A DNA stretch of 6,679 bases from Acidobacteriota bacterium (lineage in GTDB: Bacteria > Acidobacteriota > Blastocatellia > RBC074): the NCBI GenBank assembly GCA_013140935.1, contig JABFSD010000258.1:1-6679 (forward strand), given 5' to 3'. Made by a program: the position numbers and the translations under genes. Positions 1 through 5,070 of the stretch are shown here, one piece after another (position 1 is the stretch's first letter; each line of letters begins with the position of its first letter). The notes beneath the pieces are model-generated. The model was given only the letters and a program-made list of their open reading frames with translations. It did no database searches and was not told the origin of the DNA.

Positions 1-1029
1 GTTTTTGCCATCGGTCGTAGAGCAATTGACCTTGCGTTCGATCTTGATGATGTCGTCAGGATTGTTCGGATTGAGTTGTCCGGCTTTGATTGTCGGCAAC
101 GGGTCAGCGGCTTTGGCGACGAGCGTTGTCACATTCGCACCGGGCAGCGGCTTGCCGTTCTTTTTATCGGTGAGAATCTTTTTGAAATACGTCCAACTGG
201 TTTCGTTCGGACGCTTATCGTCGAGCGCGGGCGGCGCGAGGTAAGCCGGATAATTCGTTTTGATTTCAGCCATCATCGCGGGCGAGACGGAATCGAGCGA
301 TGCGGTGCGGCGACCGACGGCGGTGAAAATCAACGTGCCCGGACGGTCGCCCATCTCCATCCACGGCATCCATTCCGAAGTGCGCGCCCACGACACTGTC
401 ACGTCGTCAGAAGCCTTTTTCGATGCATCTAGAATTTCGCGTTCGTGCATGAAAAACGTGAACATCTCCATCGCGTGATAGGTTCCGCCGACGTAATCCT
501 GATAGTCGCCGCCCAACGGATTTTTATAAAACAGCGGCACTTCGAGTTGCATCCACAGCCGTCCGTTTTTGACCGTACCTGCAAACTTCGTCGGCTTGCC
601 GTCGGCGCTCATCGCATAACTCGGCGGCGAATTCACCGGATCGTTGGCGATTTGAATGACTTCGTTTTCCTGCCCGGTCCACGGGTTTTTCCACTTCTTC
701 AAAACCTGATTGGTTTCGGGGTCTAGGTATAAAAGTATCTCGCGCGACACCTGACGATAGCCGTATCCGCGCTGCGCATCTCGCAGCGATTGGCAGGCGC
801 GAATGTTCATGCCTTCGACGTTAAAGAGATGCCGGTCGCGTTCGCCGGGCACGCGGCTGTAAACACTGCCTTGCCACCAATAGACCGCAGGTTTGCCGTC
901 TTCGAGCGAGCATTGCACCTTTTGCATGACTTTGACTACGTCTTCAGGTTGGTTGAGGTCGAGCTTGGCTTGCGCGAATGCGGCAGACGCGAGCAAACAA
1001 GTGATTGCCAGTGACAAGATGAATCGCAT
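1..1029 (-). CDS. Secreted DUF1838 family protein, partial (C-terminus beyond window edge)
   Basis: Reading the minus strand from the ATG at 1029 gives 343 uninterrupted codons to the window edge, with no stop. Residues 1-19 form a Sec signal peptide (MRFILS, a hydrophobic core, then AFA before Gln20), so the product is probably periplasmic or outside the cell. Residues 27-240 show what I recall of the DUF1838 family: WWQGSVY (51-57), LFNVEGMNIRAC (68-79), SREILLYLDPET (95-106), a WKNPWTG block (113-119), NDPVN (129-133), a YHAMEMFTFF block (184-193) and WMPWMEMGDRPG (220-231). The biochemical role of the family is unknown. A strong AGGAGG ribosome site nine bases upstream fixes the start. 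The gene lies 217 bp downstream of a same-strand DUF1501 gene, and a large hairpin separates them. Residues 317-343 resemble residues 24-47, so a second DUF1838 copy may begin at the edge. The family call is from memory of the motif pattern; the reading frame itself is secure. Confidence 0.88.
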   Translation of the reverse strand, partial: MRFILSLAITCLLASAAFAQAKLDLNQPEDVVKVMQKVQCSLEDGKPAVYWWQGSVYSRVPGERDRHLFNVEGMNIRACQSLRDAQRGYGYRQVSREILLYLDPETNQVLKKWKNPWTGQENEVIQIANDPVNSPPSYAMSADGKPTKFAGTVKNGRLWMQLEVPLFYKNPLGGDYQDYVGGTYHAMEMFTFFMHEREILDASKKASDDVTVSWARTSEWMPWMEMGDRPGTLIFTAVGRRTASLDSVSPAMMAEIKTNYPAYLAPPALDDKRPNETSWTYFKKILTDKKNGKPLPGANVTTLVAKAADPLPTIKAGQLNPNNPDDIIKIERKVNCSTTDGKN

Positions 1030-1038
1030 GAGTTGGTT

Positions 1039-1044
1039 CCTCCT
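1039..1044 (-). promoter_or_regulatory. Shine-Dalgarno site of the DUF1838 gene
   Basis: On the minus strand this reads AGGAGG, a full match to the anti-Shine-Dalgarno core, with nine bases before the ATG at 1029. It decides the start codon and also places the signal peptide at the true N-terminus. Confidence 0.85.
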
Positions 1045-1097
1045 AAATTTGTCGGGTAGGTTCTTTACGCCTCGTCGCTCTTGCAACACCAGGCGAG

Positions 1098-1194
1098 GTA
1101 GACCGCGAATGACGCGGATGCGGCGGATCAACGCGGATCAATCCCAAAAAAGAATCCGCGAAAATCCGCCGCATCCGCGTCATTCGCGGTCTAC
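1098..1194. repeat. Long perfect palindrome (31-bp arms) with inner stem
   Basis: The left arm (1098-1128) and right arm (1164-1194) are perfect reverse complements over 31 bp. Inside them, CGCGGAT at 1132-1138 pairs with ATCCGCG at 1154-1160 across a symmetric three-base internal loop, leaving a 15-base terminal loop. The left half also contains GCGGATCA twice at a 10-bp spacing (1123 and 1133). The element fills much of the DUF1501-DUF1838 gap. Neither side is followed by a T-run, so it is not a standard intrinsic terminator, although such a stem in the transcript could still cause pausing or protect the upstream mRNA. Phrases built from CGCGGAT and CGCGAAT recur as dispersed intergenic repeats in several environmental phyla; that this is one of them is inference. 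Confidence 0.93.
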
Positions 1195-1246
1195 GGTCTT
1201 TTGTGCTTCAACCATTCTTTGTATAAGACGCCTGACTTGATTCGCG

Positions 1247-2665
1247 TTAAGCCACAATCTTCCGCAGTACGTTGCCGTGTACGTCAGTCAGCCGATATTC
1301 GCGGCCTTGAAAGCGATACGTCAGCTTCGTGTGTTCGATGCCCATCAGGTGCAACACGGTCGCGTGCAAGTCATGCACGTCAACGGGATCAACCGTCGGG
1401 TTGTATCCGATCTCATCCGTCTCACCCAACGTCGTGCCGCCTTTGATGCCGCCGCCCGCGAGCCACATCGCAAAGGCGCGCGGATGATGATCGCGGCCTA
1501 ACAGTTTTGAACCGTTGCGTGCTTCATTCATCGGCGTGCGACCGAATTCACCGCCCCAGATGACGAGCGTTTCATCGAGCAGTCCGCGTTGTTTGAGATC
1601 GGTGAGCAGCGCGCCAATCGGTTTATCAATTTCACGACAGAGGCGCGGAAGTTTCGACACGATGTCAGTCCCCACCGAATTGCCGTGCGTATCCCAACCC
1701 CAATGATAGAGCTGCACGAAGCGCGTGCCGCGTTCGACCAGACGGCGCGCGAGCAGGCAGTTATTCGAGAACGAAGTCTCGCCCGGTCGCGTGCCGTAAG
1801 CCTCGTGAACGGAAGCAGGCTCTTTGCTGATGTCAGTCAATTCAGGCACGGAGGTTTGCATGCGAAAGGCCAGCTCATACGCCGCAATGCGCGTAGCAAT
1901 TTCAGGGTCGCCCACGGCTTGTTGATTGATGCCGTTCAAATCGCGCAACGCATCGAGCGTAGCGCGTCGCGTCTGGGGCGATACGCCGTCGGGATTGTTG
2001 ACGAATAAAACCGGTTCGCCTTTCGAGCGAAACTCTACGCCTTGATGTAGCGTCGGCAGAAAGCCGCTGCCCCAGCAGGTCTTGCCACCGTCGGGATTGT
2101 TATCGCCCGACAGCAATACGACAAAACCGGGCAGGTCTTTGTTCTCGCTGCCCAAACCGTATTGCATCCACGCGCCCATGCTCGGACGACCGGGAATCTG
2201 ATGGCCGGTGTTCATGAAAATCTGCGCCGGTGCGTGATTGAATTGCGTCGTGTGCATCGTGCGAATGATCGCAATGTCGTCGGCGTGTTTCGCCAGTTGT
2301 GGCAACAGGTCGGCCATCTCCTGGCCTGACTGTCCGTGCTTGCGAAAGTTGAACGGCGAACCCAACAGCTTCGGCGTGCCTTGAATGAACGCGAACCGTT
2401 CGCCTTTGGTGAACGATTCGGGACAAGGCTGTCCGTCGTACTTGCGCAACATCGGCTTGTTGTCGAACAAATCAATCGTCGAAGGCGCTCCGGCCATGAA
2501 CAGATAGATGATGCGTTTGGCTTTGGGCGCAAGGCGTTGCGCTTGTTGCGCGAACAGGCTCTCATTCATTAAGCCAGTGAGCGCGGCGGCGCCAATGCCG
2601 AAGCCGGATTGTTGGAAGAAATGACGGCGCGTAAGCTGCCGCAAATTCGCGTGTGGTGTTTCCAT
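1247..2665 (-). CDS. DUF1501 family protein with twin-arginine signal
   Basis: The product has 472 residues, which fits the family. The N-terminus carries a twin-arginine motif ([10 protein letters not shown] at 12-21) and a short hydrophobic stretch, so it is probably exported folded. After the lead-in [19 protein letters not shown] (50-68), the family marks are [15 protein letters not shown] (159-173), GWDTHGN (323-329), GEFGRTP (372-378), GRDHHP (390-395) and [12 protein letters not shown] (432-443). The family is thought to share the alkaline-phosphatase/sulfatase fold, and the conserved Asp and His residues suggest metal binding; no substrate is established. The start at 2665 places the twin arginines near the N-terminus, follows a GAGAG ribosome site about seven bases upstream, and lies downstream of a good promoter. 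A longer in-frame start at 2803 would put 46 unrelated residues ahead of the signal and overlap the divergent gene. In Planctomycetes such genes usually follow a DUF1549/DUF1553 partner, but here the upstream neighbour is a divergent DUF547 gene. Confidence 0.96.
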   Translation of the reverse strand: METPHANLRQLTRRHFFQQSGFGIGAAALTGLMNESLFAQQAQRLAPKAKRIIYLFMAGAPSTIDLFDNKPMLRKYDGQPCPESFTKGERFAFIQGTPKLLGSPFNFRKHGQSGQEMADLLPQLAKHADDIAIIRTMHTTQFNHAPAQIFMNTGHQIPGRPSMGAWMQYGLGSENKDLPGFVVLLSGDNNPDGGKTCWGSGFLPTLHQGVEFRSKGEPVLFVNNPDGVSPQTRRATLDALRDLNGINQQAVGDPEIATRIAAYELAFRMQTSVPELTDISKEPASVHEAYGTRPGETSFSNNCLLARRLVERGTRFVQLYHWGWDTHGNSVGTDIVSKLPRLCREIDKPIGALLTDLKQRGLLDETLVIWGGEFGRTPMNEARNGSKLLGRDHHPRAFAMWLAGGGIKGGTTLGETDEIGYNPTVDPVDVHDLHATVLHLMGIEHTKLTYRFQGREYRLTDVHGNVLRKIVA

Positions 2666-2713
2666 CGGTTTTCTCTCAAAGGGAATAAAGCAATGTGGTT
2701 TTGAGTTAAACGG

Positions 2714-2742
2714 TTTATAGGGGATTGAATGGTTGGAGTCAA
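2714..2742 (-). promoter_or_regulatory. Predicted sigma70-type promoter of the DUF1501 gene
   Basis: On the minus strand the -35 box TTGACT (2737-2742) and the -10 box TATAAA (2714-2719) are separated by exactly 17 bp. Each box differs from consensus at one position. Transcription would begin near 2707, giving a leader of about 40 nt before the ATG at 2665. The -35 box overlaps the ribosome site of the divergent DUF547 gene. The prediction comes from sequence alone, and sigma factor preferences in these phyla may differ from E. coli. Confidence 0.65.
2735..2738 (+). promoter_or_regulatory. Shine-Dalgarno site of the DUF547 gene
   Basis: GGAG lies nine bases before the ATG at 2748. It supports that ATG over the in-frame TTG at 2733, which overlaps this site and would have no ribosome site at a sensible distance. 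Confidence 0.7.
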
Positions 2743-2747
2743 AATTT

Positions 2748-3533
2748 ATGTCTAAATTTGGATGTTTACTTTTCTGTCTGTTCGCAATCATACCGGTAGT
2801 CATGGCCCAACAGCCGATTGATTACCGCGAATATGATCGGCTGACGCGGACGTATATCAACGCCGAAGGCCGCGTGAATTACGCGGGACTCAAGCGCGAA
2901 TTAGTCGCGCTGAAATCGTTTACCGATCAACTCGGTGCGATCAGTCCCGACTCGCATCCGCAGTTGTTCAAGGACGAAAAAGACAAGCTGCGTTATTTCG
3001 CCACGGCCTATAACGCCTGGGTGTTGTATCTCGTCACGTCTAATTATCCGAAGCGCGATTTGTTGTGGGGCGTGCTGGGTTTCAAAGATCAGCAGATTCG
3101 TTTAGGCGGACAGATGTCTACGTTAGAAACGCTCGAACACAAGATTCTGAGGCCGCGTTTCAAAGACCCGCGTGTTCATTTTTATATCAACTGCGCAGCG
3201 AAAGATTGTCCGCCCTTGCCGCAAGGCGCGATGCCGCAGGGGCAGACCGATGCCGAATTGGATAAAGCGGCGCGGCGGTTTATCAATAATACGAAATATG
3301 TGCAGTACGACGCGGCGCGTAAGCGGCTCGATATTTCGGCGATTTTCAAATGGTTTCAGCAAGATTTTACGGGCTATCTGAAAACGCAGCACGGTCAGGC
3401 CCGTCCGCACATTGCCCAATTTTTATTGCTCTATCTGAATGATGGCGTGACCAAAACGGCGCTCGCGGCGGTGCCGGTCAACGAGCTGTCGGTGAGTTAC
3501 AAGTCATACGACAAAGCCCTCAACGAACAGTAA
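2748..3533 (+). CDS. Secreted DUF547 domain protein
   Basis: This 261-residue protein has a Sec signal peptide at residues 1-20 (hydrophobic core from about residue 5, ending VMA before Gln21), so the mature protein is probably periplasmic. The mature part is a single DUF547 domain. Its marks are [14 protein letters not shown] (36-49), [10 protein letters not shown] (87-96), a leucine-rich [10 protein letters not shown] (126-135), the most diagnostic block [14 protein letters not shown] (144-157) with Cys149 and Cys154, and [12 protein letters not shown] (196-207). His144 and the two cysteines are obvious candidates for an active or metal site, but no reaction is established for the family. 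Length and motif order are normal for the family. The start is set by a GGAG site nine bases upstream. The gene is divergent from the DUF1501 gene, with 82 bp between start codons, and is followed after 123 bp by two same-strand membrane-protein genes. I found no convincing promoter of its own in the short gap. Confidence 0.94.
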   Translation: MSKFGCLLFCLFAIIPVVMAQQPIDYREYDRLTRTYINAEGRVNYAGLKRELVALKSFTDQLGAISPDSHPQLFKDEKDKLRYFATAYNAWVLYLVTSNYPKRDLLWGVLGFKDQQIRLGGQMSTLETLEHKILRPRFKDPRVHFYINCAAKDCPPLPQGAMPQGQTDAELDKAARRFINNTKYVQYDAARKRLDISAIFKWFQQDFTGYLKTQHGQARPHIAQFLLLYLNDGVTKTALAAVPVNELSVSYKSYDKALNEQ

Positions 3534-3644
3534 GTAGGCAGTAAACGGCCGTAAGCCGCGTAACATTTTCATTATCTCTGGCACTTTAGAATGTTGTGGG
3601 GTGGGCTATTGCTCCGCAGCGCCCATGGTAGAAGTGATGTGGCA

Positions 3645-3648
3645 GAGG
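3645..3648 (+). promoter_or_regulatory. Shine-Dalgarno site of the first membrane-anchored paralogue
   Basis: GAGG, within AGAGGTG, lies eight bases before the ATG at 3657. This favours 3657 over the in-frame ATG codons at 3651 (only two bases after the AGAGGTG stretch) and 3591 (no comparable site). Confidence 0.55.
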
Positions 3649-3656
3649 TGATGACG

Positions 3657-4343
3657 ATGGGAATTTGGATACTGACATTGGCGATTAGCGTACCGGCGTT
3701 TCTGTTCGGCTATTGGCGCTATCGTTGGATGAGACGCCGGGGGCAAAATCGTCAGGCGGCGGTGTTGATGGGGTTCTTTCTGACCTTTCTTTTTATCGGC
3801 GTCCTGCGTCGCCACGAAGTGATACGCCTCTGGCATCAGGACGATCCGCAAGCCTTTCGCTTCAGCGCCAATCCGTTGATTCGCATCCTGTTCACGCCGG
3901 AAGCCGCGTCGATAGCGGTAACAGATGAGGCTGCGCAACAAGAGGTATTCACGTATTTTCGCAACGACGGAGCCGCGCGCTTGACGGCGCTCGAACATCC
4001 CGCGCCGCAGGAATGGCGCGCGACGTTTTCGCTCAACGTGAGCGAAGCGCGCAACGCTAAACTGGAAGGCTATTTTGAAGAAGAAGTGACCGAGCGCGTG
4101 CCAGCCTTGCCCACGACGCGCGTTTATCGCGCCTGGGGCGGCGTGTTGCGCGTCGTTGACAGCCAAAGCGGACTGACGCTGTTTCGCTATCTCGAAGACA
4201 GTTCGGTGCGTCCGATCGAAGCCGGCAAGACCGCGACGGCTTCGGGCGTATATGAATGGAAGGTGAAGTTTGCGACGGCTGCGAGCTTGCCGCCGCAAGC
4301 CGGAAAGAATCAAGAGGTCGTTCATGTTCTTGTTGAACAATAA
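3657..4343 (+). CDS. Uncharacterised membrane-anchored protein, first of a paralogous pair
   Basis: I do not recognise this 228-residue protein. It starts with two probable membrane helices (about 3-19 and 34-50) joined by a basic loop (RYRWMRRRGQNRQ, 21-33). By the positive-inside rule both ends would face the periplasm and the loop the cytoplasm. The soluble part (about 55-228) contains EWRATF (119-124), GYFEEE (138-143), VYRAWGGVLRVVD (156-168) and SGLTLFRY (171-178), and reads like a small beta-rich domain. Residues 138-197 align without gaps to 121-180 of the next gene's product, with 23 identities counted by eye. That shared pattern supports the frame as coding even though the opposite strand also holds a long open frame. 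The preferred start at 3657 has a GAGG site eight bases upstream; starts at 3651 or 3591 would add 2 or 22 residues. Its end overlaps the next start by 20 bp, so the pair is probably translationally coupled. It follows the DUF547 gene by 123 bp and may share its transcript. Confidence 0.82.
   Translation: MGIWILTLAISVPAFLFGYWRYRWMRRRGQNRQAAVLMGFFLTFLFIGVLRRHEVIRLWHQDDPQAFRFSANPLIRILFTPEAASIAVTDEAAQQEVFTYFRNDGAARLTALEHPAPQEWRATFSLNVSEARNAKLEGYFEEEVTERVPALPTTRVYRAWGGVLRVVDSQSGLTLFRYLEDSSVRPIEAGKTATASGVYEWKVKFATAASLPPQAGKNQEVVHVLVEQ
4313..4317 (+). promoter_or_regulatory. Shine-Dalgarno site of the second paralogue, inside the first gene
   Basis: AGAGG lies six bases before the ATG at 4324 and within the last codons of the preceding gene. 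It supports the 4324 start over an upstream in-frame TTG at 4270, which would put a basic non-hydrophobic stretch in front of the membrane anchor. Confidence 0.7.
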
Positions 4344-4926
4344 AGCAGGCGCAACGTTGTTAGTGCTGATTATGTTGGCTTCCTTCGGGTTTCGTCGCCT
4401 GATAAACAAACCCGTCGTCAGAGCTTATAGCACCCAACACTCGGCGAATGTCGCGGCGGAACGCACCGTCAGCGCCTCAGGGCGCGTGAGCGTGCGTCCC
4501 GGAGGTGCATCGGAAGATTTGTTCGAGCATTTTCAACCCGGCAACGGGGCCGCCGAATTAGTGGCTTTGCAATCATTGAATAGTTCTGGGAACAGTTCTG
4601 GGAACAGTTCTGAATGGCTCGCTTCTTTCCATGCGCCAGTGCAGAAAGGGCAAAAGGCTTCAGCCTTGCGGCGCGAAGAGCGCGGCTGGTTTGAAAAGGA
4701 AGAAGCCGAAACCTCTGAAACCTTGCCGCTGGTAAAAAGCTATCGCGGCCTGGGCGGCGACTTGCGCATCGAAGACGCGGGCAGCGGCGCTACGCTTTTT
4801 TCTTATCAAGCCAGTGCCGCGTTCAAGCCGGTTGCCGTCGTGAAAGCATACGAAATGACGGGCACGACTTGGCAAATCGTGTTTTCCAATCAGTCGGGCA
4901 TGTTGTCGCAAACCGCCAGCCGTTAA
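4324..4926 (+). CDS. Uncharacterised membrane-anchored protein, second of a paralogous pair
   Basis: This 200-residue protein also matches no family I know. One hydrophobic segment (about 9-22, after KAGA and ending at FRR) should anchor it or act as an uncleaved signal; the remainder is probably periplasmic. The soluble part repeats the pattern of the preceding gene: SEWLASFHAP (96-105), GWFEKEEAE (121-129), TLPLVKSYRGLGGDLRIED (133-151), SGATLFSY (154-161), then Gly180 and Trp183. It lacks the second membrane helix of its paralogue. It also has extra length at residues 86-96 (an Asn-Ser-Ser-Gly repeat) and around 106-118 (basic and polar). The start at 4324 has an AGAGG site six bases upstream and overlaps the previous stop by 20 bp. 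No clear intrinsic terminator follows, only a weak bulged stem at 4938-4984. Function is unknown; a pair of anchored proteins sharing one beta-rich domain could form a heteromer, which is inference. Confidence 0.8.
   Translation: MFLLNNKAGATLLVLIMLASFGFRRLINKPVVRAYSTQHSANVAAERTVSASGRVSVRPGGASEDLFEHFQPGNGAAELVALQSLNSSGNSSGNSSEWLASFHAPVQKGQKASALRREERGWFEKEEAETSETLPLVKSYRGLGGDLRIEDAGSGATLFSYQASAAFKPVAVVKAYEMTGTTWQIVFSNQSGMLSQTASR
4582..4612 (+). repeat. In-frame 12-bp tandem repeat (about 2.6 units)
   Basis: The unit AGTTCTGGGAAC occurs at 4582-4593 and 4594-4605, and its first seven bases recur at 4606-4612. The two full copies are identical. Because the unit is a multiple of three, it encodes Ser-Ser-Gly-Asn repeats (residues 86-96, NSSGNSSGNSS) and copy-number changes would not break the frame. 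It falls where the second paralogue is longer than the first, which suggests recent slippage expansion in a surface loop. Confidence 0.9.
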
Positions 4927-4937
4927 ACTATTCAGCC

Positions 4938-4984
4938 TTGTGACAGATCGCCAAATAAAAGCCATCCTGCAAAAATCGTCACAA
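4938..4984. repeat. Weak bulged inverted repeat downstream of the paralogue pair
   Basis: TTGTGAC (4938-4944) pairs with GTCACAA (4978-4984). After one bulged A, GAT (4946-4948) pairs with ATC (4975-4977). The loop is 26 bases and AT-rich. It starts 12 bp after the stop of the second paralogue. It could be a weak terminator or a spaced operator; the long loop and lack of a T-run make either uncertain, and chance is possible. Confidence 0.35.
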
Positions 4985-4991
4985 TAGAAAA

Positions 4992-5070
4992 CAGGTGCAT
5001 GGAGTACACGCTTTAGCGTGAGGCGTTCGCTGCGCGAGACTCACGCTAAAGCGTGTACTCCATGCACCTG
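4992..5070. repeat. Long perfect palindrome (31-bp arms) abutting the acyl-CoA synthetase gene
   Basis: The left arm (4992-5022) and right arm (5040-5070) are perfect reverse complements over 31 bp, with a 17-base centre that itself holds a four-base stem (TCGC at 5027-5030 with GCGA at 5034-5037). Each arm contains the near-palindrome CACGCTTTAGCGTG or its complement, so the element is a nested palindrome. The right arm ends one base before the ATG at 5071 and includes an in-frame ATG at 5062. No T-run follows. Sequences with ACGCTTTAGCGTG recur in intergenic regions of some Acidobacteriota as I recall, so this is probably a dispersed REP-like element; copy number in this genome cannot be seen here. 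Confidence 0.93.

Noticed and set aside
76..432. Plus-strand open frame of 118 codons near the left edge
   Set aside because: It is antisense to the continuous 343-codon DUF1838 frame, and its composition (many Arg and His) is typical of a shadow frame.
1098..1194. Reading the palindrome as a rho-independent terminator
   Set aside because: No T-run follows the stem on either strand, and the stem is much longer than usual terminators.
1589..2008. Plus-strand open frame of 139 codons opposite the DUF1501 gene
   Set aside because: The minus strand is unambiguously coding for DUF1501 throughout; the reverse frame lacks motifs and a ribosome site.
2666..2803. N-terminal extension of DUF1501 by 46 residues from a start at 2803
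   Set aside because: It would bury the twin-arginine signal, overlap the signal peptide region of the divergent gene and lie upstream of the predicted promoter; the ATG at 2665 fits all signals.
3566..3592. Possible promoter for the paralogue pair (TTTTCA, 15 bp, TAGAAT)
   Set aside because: The spacing is short and the -35 box poor; it cannot be told apart from chance in this AT-rich patch.
3606..4409. Long minus-strand open frame (267 codons) opposite the first paralogue
   Set aside because: It is rich in Arg and His, as shadow frames of GC-rich genes often are, and shows no family motif. The plus-strand frame shares a clear pattern with its neighbour and has a ribosome site and membrane helices.
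4938..4984. CRP-like operator reading of TTGTGAC and GTCACAA
   Set aside because: CRP sites need TGTGA and TCACA six bases apart; here they are more than 30 bases apart, so only a weak stem-loop is listed.
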